From positions 1 to 30,872 of the forward strand of contig JBMNQS010000019.1 of assembly GCA_050944255.1 (NCBI GenBank): 30,872 nt of DNA. Direction: 5' to 3'. Shown here piece after piece: positions 18,484 through 26,961 of the stretch. Each line of letters starts with the position of its first letter. Positions within the stretch are counted from its first letter, which is position 1. Under the pieces are notes generated by a model. It did no database searches and was not told where the DNA came from. It saw only the letters and a list, made by a program, of their open reading frames with translations. Source of the DNA: JBMNQS01 sp050944255 (GTDB taxonomy: Bacteria; Bacillota; Clostridia; Christensenellales; Maliibacteriaceae). Made by a program: the position numbers and the translations under genes.

Positions 18484-19557
18484 TTAAAATATGTCCAGTT
18501 CGTCGACGATGTCCTCCAGTATTCTGCCCACTTTGGCCATGGCCTCGTCGGTGCCGATGCTGATGCGCAGGCTGTTGTCCAGCCGGGGCAGATCAAAATA
18601 GCGCACCAGCACGCCCCGCTCGCGCAGCCTCTGGAAAATGTCCCTGGCGTGCGCCGATTCGTGGGTGGCCAGAACAAAATTGGCCGACGACGGGGGATAG
18701 GTGAAACCAAGGCCGGTCAGTTTCTCGCAGAAGGCTTCGCGGGTGGCGATGATCTTACGCGCCGTATCGGCGGCGTACTGCGTGTCGAGCATGGCCGCCG
18801 TGGCGCCGGCGATGGCCACACGATCCATAGTGTAGCTGTTAAAAGAATTTTTTATCCGGTTCAGCCCGTCGATCAGGTGCGGCTGGCCCACGGCGTAGCC
18901 CACGCGAAGGCCCGCCAGACTGTGGGATTTGCTCAACGTGTTCACCACAAGCAGGTTGTCGTACTTTTTCGTCAGGTCCACCATGGATTCGCCGGAGAAT
19001 ATGGTGTAAGCCTCGTCGAGAATCACGACGCTGTCCGGGGCGTTTCGGATCAATTGCTCCACCTGAAAGCGGGGCAGGCTCCTGGCGGTGGGCGCGTTGG
19101 GGTTGGCGATGACGATGCCGCCGTTGTCACCGGTGTAGTCCGGTGGGTAGATGCTGTAGTCCTGACGCACGGGAATTTGCTGCGTATCCAGATTGAACAG
19201 GTCCGCGTAGACCGGGTAGAAGCTGTAGGTCAGGTCCGGGAAAAAGATGGGTCTGCCCGGATCGAAAAACGCCATGAACGCGAAGGCCAGCACTTCGTCG
19301 GACCCGTTGCCGGCAAAGACCATATCGTCGGAAACGTCGTGGACGATGGCCACGGCCTTGATGAATTCGTCGGCGTCCGGCTGGGGATACAGGCGCAGCG
19401 TTGAGTTCACCACGCCCTGCATGGCCTCGATGGCCTTGGGCGACGGGGGATAGGGGTTTTCGTTGGTGTTGATCTTTATCAAATCCGGCGTATTGAGTTG
19501 TTCGCCGGGCGTATACGGCGTGACCTTCCGGGCAAGGGCGCTTAAAAATGGGTTCAA
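18484..19557 (-). CDS. hisC: Histidinol-phosphate aminotransferase family (HisC-like)
   Basis: A fold-type I PLP aminotransferase of 357 residues. N-terminal INTNENPYPPSP, GNGSDEVL, ANPNAPT, D181 and the PLP lysine K210 in TLSKSHSLAGLRVGY fit HisC well, which moves an amino group onto imidazole acetol phosphate in histidine synthesis. No other his gene is nearby, and HisC-type enzymes can also act on aromatic amino acids or cobalamin precursors, so the exact substrate is open. I chose TTG at 19557 (GAGGAG seven bases upstream). A longer frame would begin at 19587, before the predicted transcription start near 19583. Confidence 0.85.
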   Translation of the reverse strand: MNPFLSALARKVTPYTPGEQLNTPDLIKINTNENPYPPSPKAIEAMQGVVNSTLRLYPQPDADEFIKAVAIVHDVSDDMVFAGNGSDEVLAFAFMAFFDPGRPIFFPDLTYSFYPVYADLFNLDTQQIPVRQDYSIYPPDYTGDNGGIVIANPNAPTARSLPRFQVEQLIRNAPDSVVILDEAYTIFSGESMVDLTKKYDNLLVVNTLSKSHSLAGLRVGYAVGQPHLIDGLNRIKNSFNSYTMDRVAIAGATAAMLDTQYAADTARKIIATREAFCEKLTGLGFTYPPSSANFVLATHESAHARDIFQRLRERGVLVRYFDLPRLDNSLRISIGTDEAMAKVGRILEDIVDELDIF

Positions 19558-19589
19558 GACAATTCTCCTCTCGCAATTCGTACCCAAAT

Positions 19590-19617
19590 ATTATAGCATA
19601 GGCGGCCCTTTATGCAA
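19590..19617 (-). promoter_or_regulatory. Promoter of hisC-punA
   Basis: TTGCAT (19612-19617), 16-base spacer and a perfect TATAAT (19590-19595) with an extended TGC in front, on the minus strand. The predicted start leaves about 26 bases before the TTG start codon of hisC. Confidence 0.7.
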
Positions 19618-19651
19618 AAGGATGTTCTATATTTTAAGCAGAGAACCTGTT

Positions 19652-19669
19652 TTGTGATTTTTTTGACAA
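19652..19669. promoter_or_regulatory. Rex-like operator
   Basis: The 18 bases TTGTGATTTTTTTGACAA match the Gram-positive Rex consensus TTGTGAAWWWWTTCACAA at 16 positions. The site overlaps the -35 box (19663-19668) of the upstream promoter of the pyruvate:ferredoxin oxidoreductase gene, where a repressor would block RNA polymerase. Rex senses the NADH/NAD+ ratio and represses fermentation genes. No rex gene is in this window. Confidence 0.5.
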
Positions 19670-19692
19670 ATATACTTCATCATGGGTATACT
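19663..19692 (+). promoter_or_regulatory. Upstream promoter of pyruvate:ferredoxin oxidoreductase
   Basis: A perfect TTGACA (19663-19668), 18-base spacer and TATACT (19687-19692). The leader would be about 200 bases and contains an inverted repeat, AAATGGCC (19701-19708) with GGCCATTT (19728-19735). Confidence 0.65.
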
Positions 19693-19739
19693 ACGGATGT
19701 AAATGGCCTAAAAACTTGCATCGTCGGGGCCATTTTGCC

Positions 19740-19768
19740 TTGACCCTGCGGCGCCAAGCGTCTATACT
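19740..19768 (+). promoter_or_regulatory. Downstream promoter of pyruvate:ferredoxin oxidoreductase
   Basis: TTGACC (19740-19745), 17-base spacer and TATACT (19763-19768). With the upstream promoter this makes a tandem pair, as expected for a very highly expressed enzyme. It lies beyond the Rex-like site, so the two promoters may respond differently. Confidence 0.6.
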
Positions 19769-19906
19769 AAGGATGATTGTCCCGGTATTTTTTTCGTGCC
19801 CGGATCAATTGTACTTTAAACAACGGATTGGACCTTTCATTTGCCCTAATCCGTGCATCCACTAACTGTCACTCTATTTTTCTACAAAGGCAAGGAGGTT
19901 TCCGGT

Positions 19907-22900
19907 ATGCCAACAAAAATGACCATCGATGGGAATACCGCGGCTGCGCATGTGGCGTATGCATTCAGCGACGTAGCCAGCATCTATCCCATCACGCCCT
20001 CGTCTCCCATGGCGGAGTTCTGCGACGAGTGGGCCGCACACGGCCGCAAGAACATCTTCGGCCAGACGATGCGCATCGCCGAGATGCAGTCCGAGGCCGG
20101 CGCGGCAGGCACCGTCCACGGTTCCCTGGCGGCTGGCGCGTTCACCACCACATTCACCGCTTCTCAGGGACTTCTTCTGATGATTCCCAATATGTACAAG
20201 ATCGCCGGTGAGCTTTTGCCCAGCGTGTTCCACGTCAGCGCCCGCGCGCTTGCAAGCCATGCCCTGAGTATCTTCGGCGATCATCAGGACGTTATGGCGA
20301 CCCGCCAGACGGGTTTTGCGCTGCTGGCTTCCGCCAGCGTGCAGGAGGTGATGGATCTGTCTTTGGTGGCGCATCTGGCCACGCTGAAGGCCAGCGTGCC
20401 GTTCCTTCATTTCTTCGACGGGTTCAGGACCTCCCATGAAGTGCAGAAGATCGAGGCCATCGACTATGAGGATATGAAATCGCTGGTGGACTGGGACGCC
20501 GTGGCGGCTTTCCGTTCCCGCGCCATGAATCCCGAGCATCCGCACCAGCAGGGCACGGCTCAGAATCCGGACATTTACTTCCAGAACCTTGAGGGCCGCA
20601 ACAAGTATTATGACGCCACGGCCGCCATCGTCGAGGAGACGATGAAGCAGGTGGGCGAATTGACCGGCCGCCAGTACAATCTGTTTGATTATGTCGGCGC
20701 GCCCGACGCCACCGATATCATCATCACCATGGGCTCCTCCTGCGACGTGGTGGAGGAAGCCGTCAACTATCTGGTATCCAAAGGCGAGAAGATCGGCCTT
20801 GTGAAGGTCCGCCTGTACCGTCCGTTCTCCATCAGCCATCTCTCAGGCGCCATTCCCGCCTCGGTCAAGCGCATTACCGTGCTGGACCGCACGAAGGAAT
20901 CCGGCAGCGTGGGCGAGCCTCTGTATACCGACGTCTGCGCCGCCCTGATCGAAGCGGGCCGCGAGGATATCCAGGTGCTGGGCGGCCGCTATGGCCTTGG
21001 CTCTAAGAACTTCACGCCCACGATGGTCAAGAGCGTGTTTGATAATTCTACGGGCGAGAAAAAGAACCACTTCACCGTGGGCATTGAAGACGATGTGACC
21101 CACCTGTCGCTTCCGGCGCCTAAAGAGATGATCGATGCCGTGCCCGAAGGCACCATCAGCTGCAAGTTCTACGGCCTGGGTTCCGACGGCACCGTGGGCG
21201 CCAACAAGAACTCCATCAAGATCATCGGCGACCACACCGACATGTACGCACAGGGCTACTTCGAGTACGACTCCAAGAAGTCCGGCGGCATCACCATTTC
21301 GCATCTGCGCTTTGGCACCTCGCCCATCCAGTCGGCGTACTTTATCGATCAGGCGAACTTCATCGCCTGCCATAACCCCAGCTACGTGACCCGCTACGAC
21401 ATGGTTGCCGACCTTCGCGACGGCGGCACATTCCTTCTGAACTCCCCCTGGACGCCCCAGGAGATGGACGAGCAGCTGCCCGCGGAGATGAAGCGGCTCC
21501 TGGCCAAGAAGAACGCCAAGTTTTACACCATCGACGCCATCAAAATTGCCGGCGAAGTCGGCCTTGGCGGACGCATCAATATGGTCATGCAGGCGGCCTT
21601 CTTCTACCTGGCCAACGTCATCGACTATGCCGACGCCGAAAAATACATGAAGGACGCCGTCAAGAAGTCCTACGGTTCCAAGGGCGACAAGGTTGTCCAG
21701 ATGAACTGGGACGCCATTGACCGCGCCATCTCCAATCTGGTGGAAGTGCCCGTGCCCGGTGAGTGGGCCGAAGCCACCACCGGCGCGCAGCCCCAGAAGG
21801 TGGAGGCCACCGAATACTTTGAATCCACCGTCAAGCCCATCCTGCGCCAGGCGGGCGACTGCCTGCCCGTATCGGCGTTTGATGCCGCCGGACGCGTCCC
21901 GGTGGGCACCACCAAGTACGAAAAGCGCGGCATCGCCGTGCGCATTCCCAAATGGATTGAAGAAAACTGCATCCAGTGCAATCAGTGCGCCATGGTCTGC
22001 CCCCACGCCACGATCCGACCGGTTCTGGCCAAGGAAGAGGATCTTGCCCAGGCGCCCGAAGGCTATGTGACCAAGAAGGCCATCGGAAGGGACCTGGCCG
22101 ACTACCAGTTCCGCATCCAGGTCTATCCGCTGGACTGCACCGGCTGCGGCAACTGCGCCGACATATGCCCCGCCAAGCAGAAGGCCCTCGTGATGACGCC
22201 TCTTCAGGAGCTTGAAGCCGTCGAGTCGGAGAACCTGGCCTTTACCGAGAGCCTGCCCAAACCCGATGTTGACCTGCCTCCCACCACGGTGAAGAACGCC
22301 CAGTTCAGGCAGCCGCTGTTCGAGTTCTCCGGCGCCTGCGCAGGCTGCGGCGAGACGCCGTACGTGAAGCTGGTATCCCAGCTCTTCGGCGACAGGATGC
22401 TGGTGGCCAACGCCACGGGCTGCTCCTCCATTTACGGCGGCAGCGCGCCCACGTGCCCCTACACCGTCAACGAAGAGGGTCATGGTCCCGCCTGGGCCAA
22501 CAGCCTGTTTGAGGACAATGCCGAATTCGGTTTCGGCATGCATCTGGCGCTGACCCACAGAAGAGCGCGCCTGGCGGAAATCGCTCAGGACGCCATTGAG
22601 CAGAACAGGGTGCCCGAGGACGTGAAGGAAGCGCTGGCGCTCTGGCTTGAAAACAAGGACGATGCGGAAGGCTCGAAGAAAGCCGCCGCAGCGCTGAACG
22701 CAGCCCTGGAAGGCAAGACCTGCCAGACGAGTCTGGAGCTTAAATCCTACGCCGACCTGTTTATTAAGAAGTCCGTCTGGATCTTCGGCGGCGACGGTTG
22801 GGCGTACGACATCGGTTTCGGCGGACTGGATCACGTGCTGGCCGCCGGCGAGGACGTGAACATCCTGGTGATGGATACCGAAGTGTATTCCAACACGGGC

Positions 22901-23407
22901 GGTCAGGCCTCCAAGGCCACTCCCACCGGTTCGGTGGCGAAGTTTGCCGCCGCCGGCAAGCGTACCCGCAAGAAGGACCTGGGCATGATGGCCATGAGCT
23001 ACGGCTATGTCTACGTGGCCTCGGTGAGCATGGGTGCCAACCAGGCGCAGCTTCTGCGCGCGGTCCGCGAGGCCGAAGCCTACAAGGGCCCGTCCCTGAT
23101 CATCGCCTATTCTCCGTGCATCAACCACGGCATCAACATGGGCAAGAGTCAGGAAGCGGCCAAGAAGGCCGTGCTGTCGGGTTACTGGCCGCTGTACCGC
23201 TACAACCCGGTGCTGGGCGACGAGGGCAAGAACCCCTTCGTGCTCGATTCCAAAGAGCCCACCGCCAGCTATCAGGACTTCCTGGCCGGCGAAGTGCGCT
23301 ACGCGAGCCTTGCCAAGCAGTTCCCCGAAATTGCCGAGAAGCTCTTCATCAAGGCTGAACAAGAGGCCCAAAGCCGCTTGGACAGCTATAAGAAGATGGC
23401 GGAGTAA
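19907..23407 (+). CDS. nifJ: Pyruvate:ferredoxin oxidoreductase
   Basis: Converts pyruvate, CoA and oxidised ferredoxin to acetyl-CoA, CO2 and reduced ferredoxin; a central fermentation enzyme, cytoplasmic. A single chain of 1166 residues, the full length of the fused homodimeric type. Domains: N-terminal pyrimidine-binding part with YPITPSSPMAE, a middle 2-oxoacid region, a two-cluster ferredoxin insert (C688, C691, C694, C698 and C744 onward), GACAGCGE carrying proximal-cluster cysteines, and the thiamine-diphosphate site GDGWAYDIGFGG (D963) with TEVYSNTGGQ. ATG 19907 has AAGGAGG eight bases upstream; an in-frame earlier start lacks one. Codon use looks strongly biased (high expression). 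Monocistronic, with tandem promoters and its own terminator. Confidence 0.97.
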   Translation: MPTKMTIDGNTAAAHVAYAFSDVASIYPITPSSPMAEFCDEWAAHGRKNIFGQTMRIAEMQSEAGAAGTVHGSLAAGAFTTTFTASQGLLLMIPNMYKIAGELLPSVFHVSARALASHALSIFGDHQDVMATRQTGFALLASASVQEVMDLSLVAHLATLKASVPFLHFFDGFRTSHEVQKIEAIDYEDMKSLVDWDAVAAFRSRAMNPEHPHQQGTAQNPDIYFQNLEGRNKYYDATAAIVEETMKQVGELTGRQYNLFDYVGAPDATDIIITMGSSCDVVEEAVNYLVSKGEKIGLVKVRLYRPFSISHLSGAIPASVKRITVLDRTKESGSVGEPLYTDVCAALIEAGREDIQVLGGRYGLGSKNFTPTMVKSVFDNSTGEKKNHFTVGIEDDVTHLSLPAPKEMIDAVPEGTISCKFYGLGSDGTVGANKNSIKIIGDHTDMYAQGYFEYDSKKSGGITISHLRFGTSPIQSAYFIDQANFIACHNPSYVTRYDMVADLRDGGTFLLNSPWTPQEMDEQLPAEMKRLLAKKNAKFYTIDAIKIAGEVGLGGRINMVMQAAFFYLANVIDYADAEKYMKDAVKKSYGSKGDKVVQMNWDAIDRAISNLVEVPVPGEWAEATTGAQPQKVEATEYFESTVKPILRQAGDCLPVSAFDAAGRVPVGTTKYEKRGIAVRIPKWIEENCIQCNQCAMVCPHATIRPVLAKEEDLAQAPEGYVTKKAIGRDLADYQFRIQVYPLDCTGCGNCADICPAKQKALVMTPLQELEAVESENLAFTESLPKPDVDLPPTTVKNAQFRQPLFEFSGACAGCGETPYVKLVSQLFGDRMLVANATGCSSIYGGSAPTCPYTVNEEGHGPAWANSLFEDNAEFGFGMHLALTHRRARLAEIAQDAIEQNRVPEDVKEALALWLENKDDAEGSKKAAAALNAALEGKTCQTSLELKSYADLFIKKSVWIFGGDGWAYDIGFGGLDHVLAAGEDVNILVMDTEVYSNTGGQASKATPTGSVAKFAAAGKRTRKKDLGMMAMSYGYVYVASVSMGANQAQLLRAVREAEAYKGPSLIIAYSPCINHGINMGKSQEAAKKAVLSGYWPLYRYNPVLGDEGKNPFVLDSKEPTASYQDFLAGEVRYASLAKQFPEIAEKLFIKAEQEAQSRLDSYKKMAE

Positions 23408-23420
23408 AAAACTTACACGC

Positions 23421-23449
23421 AAGGGAGAGGATGAAATCCTCTCCCTTTT
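23421..23449 (+). terminator. Terminator after pyruvate:ferredoxin oxidoreductase
   Basis: AAGGGAGAGGAT and ATCCTCTCCCTT form a perfect 12-bp stem with a GAA loop and end in a T run, 13 bases after the stop codon. Confidence 0.9.
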
Positions 23450-23505
23450 GATTTGGAAGCAAGCGATATTTGCAAGTTCCCCGTCTTTTAAAATGCATGC
23501 CGATC

Positions 23506-23514
23506 TGCTATACT
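23506..23514 (+). promoter_or_regulatory. Extended -10 promoter of the pyruvate kinase operon
   Basis: TGCTATACT is an extended -10 box about 50 bases before the pyruvate kinase start; a second TATACT follows at 23518. I see no good -35 box, which extended -10 promoters can do without. Confidence 0.4.
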
Positions 23515-23562
23515 AATTATACTGGGGTAAATTGTGGATTTCCCAGTTTGGAGGTATAAAGC

Positions 23563-25332
23563 ATGCCGAGAACAAAGATTATCTGCACCATAGGCCCCGC
23601 GACGAATTCCGAGGAAATGATGAGGGAGCTCATTGCGGCAGGCGCCAATATATTCCGGGTCAACTGTTCCCACGGCACCCACGAGGAGCACGAACAGACG
23701 TTTAAGCGGATCATCGCCCTTCGGCAGGAGCTGGGGGTGCCGCTGGGCATTCTGCTGGATACCCAGGGGCCTGAAATCCGTACCGGAACGCTGAAAGACG
23801 GGCCGGTGGAGCTCATAGGCGGCCGGGAGTTCATCCTCACGTCCCGGCAGGTGCCCGGGGATGAGCACATGGTTTCGGTTTCCCACGCCGGCCTTCCCAG
23901 GGACGTGGTGCCGGGGCTGAAGATACTCCTGGACGACGGGATCATCGAGCTTCGGGTGGACAGGATCGAAGACGATACGGATATCGTCTGCACCGTTTTG
24001 AACGGAGGCACTCTGGCCGAGCGAAAGGGCGTCAACGCGCCGCTTTGTGCCGTATCGCTGCCGTCGGTGGCCCAGAAGGATATCGAGGATATCGCCCTTG
24101 GGGCGCGGATGGGCGTGGAGTACGTGGCGGCCAGCTTTGTCAGGAGCGCCGCCGACGTGCAGGAAGTGCGCCGCGTGCTGGAAGACGCGGGCGGCGAGGA
24201 TATCCGCATCATATCCAAGATTGAGAACGTGGAGGCGGTGCGCAATTTTGCAGAAATCCTGCAGGTATCCAACGGCGTCATGATCGCCCGCGGCGACCTG
24301 GGCGTGGAAATCCCCATGGAGGAAGTGCCCATCGCCCAGAAGGACATGATCCGCCAGTGTAACGGTGCCGGGCGATTGGTGATCACCGCCACGCAGATGC
24401 TCGACTCCATGATCCATAACCCGAGGCCCACCAGGGCCGAGGCCACCGACGTGGCCAACGCCATTTTCGACGGCACCGACGCCATCATGCTCTCGGGCGA
24501 AACCGCCATGGGCAAATACCCGGTGCAAGCGGTGAAGACCATGGCCAAAATTGCCGAAAAGGCGGAGGAGCACGCCGTACCGCAGCAGTGGCGCCGCAGG
24601 CTGGAGCGGGACGGGAGCAGGCGCCGCATCGTGGTGACCGACGCGGTCAGTTACGCGGCCTGCAACGCCGCCATGGAGCTGCGCGCGGCGGCCATCATTA
24701 CGCCTACCCAGACCGGGCACACGGCCCAGATGGTGTCCAAGTACCGCCCTTGGCCGATGATCGCGGCCACCACCTCATCGCAGAAGGCCTACCACGTCAT
24801 GAGCCTTTTATGGGGTGTGGCGCCCCTTTTGAGCCGTCAGCACGACAACACCGACGACATGATGGCAGACGCCGTAAATACCGCCGTGGAGCACGGCTTT
24901 GCCAGGCAGGGCGACGTGGTGGTGATCACCGGCGGCCTGCCCACCATCTCGGGGGGCATCACCTCCATGATGAAGGTGCACGTGGTGGGCGAGGTGCTCC
25001 TGTCCGGGCGGGGCATCGGCTCGCTTCCGGCCAGCGGCCGCGTGCGGGTGGTCCGCGGCGGGAAACTTTCCTACAATAATCTGTTTGAGAAGGGCGATAT
25101 ACTGGTCACGGACAATACCGACGATAATATGCTGAAGATGATCAAAAAGGCGGGCGCCATCATCGTCGAACAGGATCAGGAAGGTTCCCACGCGGAAACG
25201 GTGGGCAAGCTATTGGGCATTCCGGTGATTTTGGGGATGGAGGACGCCATGCACGTGCTGCCCGAAGGGCTGTTTATCACGGTGGACCCGCAGAGGGGAT
25301 TTATTTACAACCAGCGGCCGGGCCAAAACTGA
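23563..25332 (+). CDS. pyk: Pyruvate kinase with C-terminal PEP-utiliser-like domain
   Basis: Makes pyruvate and ATP from PEP and ADP. The catalytic core has TKIICTIGPA at the N-terminus, FRVNCSHG, LLDTQGPEIRTG, SKIENVEAV, ARGDLGVE, TATQMLDSM and the SGETAMG segment. The glutamate in GPEIRTG marks the K+-dependent type. At 589 residues it is over 100 longer than the E. coli enzyme; residues about 480-589 form the extra domain seen in Bacillus enzymes, related to the phosphohistidine domain of PEP synthase and keeping a GSHAE motif. GGAGG lies eight bases before the ATG. It supplies pyruvate for the oxidoreductase encoded just upstream. A histidine kinase gene starts nine bases after its stop. 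Confidence 0.96.
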   Translation: MPRTKIICTIGPATNSEEMMRELIAAGANIFRVNCSHGTHEEHEQTFKRIIALRQELGVPLGILLDTQGPEIRTGTLKDGPVELIGGREFILTSRQVPGDEHMVSVSHAGLPRDVVPGLKILLDDGIIELRVDRIEDDTDIVCTVLNGGTLAERKGVNAPLCAVSLPSVAQKDIEDIALGARMGVEYVAASFVRSAADVQEVRRVLEDAGGEDIRIISKIENVEAVRNFAEILQVSNGVMIARGDLGVEIPMEEVPIAQKDMIRQCNGAGRLVITATQMLDSMIHNPRPTRAEATDVANAIFDGTDAIMLSGETAMGKYPVQAVKTMAKIAEKAEEHAVPQQWRRRLERDGSRRRIVVTDAVSYAACNAAMELRAAAIITPTQTGHTAQMVSKYRPWPMIAATTSSQKAYHVMSLLWGVAPLLSRQHDNTDDMMADAVNTAVEHGFARQGDVVVITGGLPTISGGITSMMKVHVVGEVLLSGRGIGSLPASGRVRVVRGGKLSYNNLFEKGDILVTDNTDDNMLKMIKKAGAIIVEQDQEGSHAETVGKLLGIPVILGMEDAMHVLPEGLFITVDPQRGFIYNQRPGQN

Positions 25333-25341
25333 AGGAGCTTT

Positions 25342-26256
25342 ATGCAGAGAAACAGTGAGCGTCAACATCAACTGCGCGATATGGTGCAAAAACAGATCAA
25401 TGCCAGCAAAACCATGCGGGCGGTGGTGTTTTTGTCCTTCGTGGAGCTGATTCTTTTGATCGTTGTGATTGTCATCGCGTTTCGGGAGGCGCCGGAGGCC
25501 TTTACGCCCATCGAGGCGGTACTGGTACTGGCGCTGGCGCTGATGGTGCTGATGGACGTGATCGTCTCGCTTCGCATCGCCGAGAATACGCGCCGCCTTG
25601 AAAGCAATATCGAGGATGTGAAGGCGGCCTTTCGATTTACGGAGAACCTGAACAATACGCTGCGGGCGCAGCGGCACGACTTCCTCAACCACCTTCAGGT
25701 GGTCTACGGCCTGATGGAAATGCATGAGAACGATGAGGCCGCCGCGTACATCGGGCGCGTCTACAGCGACGTGCGCAACGTCAGCCATATCTTGCGCACG
25801 AAAAACCCGGCCATCAACGCGCTGCTCCAGGCCAAGTACATCACCTGCCAGGAGAAGGGCATCGCCTTTGATATGGTGATCGAATCGGCTATGGAGGAGC
25901 TGCCGGTGGAGCCGTGGCAGATGTGCCGGGTGCTTTCCAATCTAATCGACAACTCGGTGGAAGCGCTGTTGTCCGATGAGGCGGACGGCCATGTGACGCC
26001 GGTGCTGCGGCTGATCCTTTCGGAAAATGAGGACGCATATAAGTTCATCGTGGAGAATACCGGCCCGCCCATAGAGCCGCATGTGGCCGAGCGCATCTTC
26101 CAGAGCGGTTACACTACCCGCGGGGAGGGGCGCGGCATGGGCCTTTTTATCGTACGCAATATCGTGCAGGACGCCGGCGGCAGCATTTCATACACGCACC
26201 ACGGCGAATGGACCAGTTTTTGCGGCATGCTTCCCAAAAGGAAAAGGGCGGCTTGA
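25342..26256 (+). CDS. Membrane sensor histidine kinase, Spo0B/GHKL type
   Basis: 304 residues. Two membrane helices (about 27-47 and 54-78) are joined by a very short loop, so there is almost no outside sensing domain. A linker helix leads to the phosphoacceptor H112 in RHDFLNHLQV, the Spo0B-like box of the CitA/DcuS and AgrC kind. The ATPase domain has NLIDNSVEAL (N box, about 200) and GRGMGLFIV (G box, about 263). It would sense a signal in or at the membrane. Its likely partner is the LytTR regulator at 28784. Nine bases after pyk, GGAG four bases before the ATG, so part of the pyk transcript. Confidence 0.88.
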   Translation: MQRNSERQHQLRDMVQKQINASKTMRAVVFLSFVELILLIVVIVIAFREAPEAFTPIEAVLVLALALMVLMDVIVSLRIAENTRRLESNIEDVKAAFRFTENLNNTLRAQRHDFLNHLQVVYGLMEMHENDEAAAYIGRVYSDVRNVSHILRTKNPAINALLQAKYITCQEKGIAFDMVIESAMEELPVEPWQMCRVLSNLIDNSVEALLSDEADGHVTPVLRLILSENEDAYKFIVENTGPPIEPHVAERIFQSGYTTRGEGRGMGLFIVRNIVQDAGGSISYTHHGEWTSFCGMLPKRKRAA

Positions 26257-26379
26257 ATTTTAAAGCGCGGCAGATGACAAATGGACCCGCGGATCGTACC
26301 GATAAGACCGCAGGACTTTCTTTTATATCATTATTTCCATAGAATAAAAACAGGATTAAGAAAGGGGGAAAAGGGCATT

Positions 26380-26898
26380 ATGCTGACTTATCTGGCGGCC
26401 TTTTCTTGGGTCGCGGCGATTTTAATTGTATTGGGCATTACGCTGGTGATTATCGAAATGTTTATCCCCGGTTTTAGCCTTCCTGGCATCACCGGCATTA
26501 TTCTTATACTGGCCGGCGTGTTTTTGCAGGCCTCTTCCATCGCCGAGGGGATTATCCTTGTGATGATTATTACGGCTATCCTGGGCGTGGTGCTGATGTT
26601 TGTGCTGCGCTCGGCGCAGCGGGGCAAGTTGTTTAATTCCGCGCTTGTGCTCGATGCCAGTATCAACGAACAGGACCCGGCGAACGAAGATCTGCAGTTT
26701 TTCTTAAACCGCGTGGGCGTAACGGTTACGCCGCTTCGGCCTGTGGGCACGGTGGATTTTGACGGCGTGCGCCTGGAGGTCATGAGTGAAGGATCATTTC
26801 TGCCCGCCGGCGCGGCGGTTCGCGTCATACAGGTGGAGGGCCGGCGCATCATCGTCAGGGCCGCGGATCGGAGCGCCGCGGAAACCGACACGCCATAG
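26380..26898 (+). CDS. NfeD-like membrane protein
   Basis: 172 residues: three hydrophobic segments within residues 8-76 (the helix after IEMFIPGFSLPG is typical) and a C-terminal OB-like beta domain (about 115-165: VGTVDFDGVRLEV, SEGSFLPAGAAVRV). This is the short NfeD type that accompanies flotillin/stomatin genes, like yqeZ-floA in Bacillus. NfeD proteins are thought to help organise their partner in membrane microdomains. I chose ATG 26380, preceded by AAGGG; the frame opens from 26281 but that ATG has no ribosome binding site. FloA follows 63 bases later. Confidence 0.88.
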   Translation: MLTYLAAFSWVAAILIVLGITLVIIEMFIPGFSLPGITGIILILAGVFLQASSIAEGIILVMIITAILGVVLMFVLRSAQRGKLFNSALVLDASINEQDPANEDLQFFLNRVGVTVTPLRPVGTVDFDGVRLEVMSEGSFLPAGAAVRVIQVEGRRIIVRAADRSAAETDTP

Positions 26899-26902
26899 AT
26901 GG

Positions 26903-26922
26903 ATTGTAAACTGGTTTACAAT
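26903..26922. promoter_or_regulatory. Perfect 20-base palindrome before floA
   Basis: ATTGTAAAC-TG-GTTTACAAT lies in the 63-base gap between nfeD and floA, four bases after the nfeD stop. It has the size and symmetry of a dimeric repressor site. It also contains TACAAT, a possible -10 box, though no -35 fits. As RNA it could form a 9-bp hairpin, with no T tail. Confidence 0.45.
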
Positions 26923-26961
26923 AGAGGAGAGAAAACTTAAGATTTGAAAGGAGTGTTCTAA

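Noticed and set aside
19558..19587. Ten extra N-terminal codons for the hisC-like protein from TTG 19587
   Set aside because: No ribosome binding site precedes that TTG, and it lies upstream of the start expected from the strong promoter at 19590-19617.
20843..23422. 859-residue open frame opposite the pyruvate:ferredoxin oxidoreductase gene
   Set aside because: It is the mirror of a strongly biased GC-rich gene, has no recognisable motif, and lies wholly within a certain gene. Similar long shadows occur opposite glgC (3325-4818), pyk and tldD.
26281..26379. N-terminal extension of the NfeD-like protein
   Set aside because: The ATG at 26281 lacks a ribosome binding site, and the added residues are polar and unlike NfeD proteins; ATG 26380 has both a purine-rich site and the expected start of the first membrane helix.
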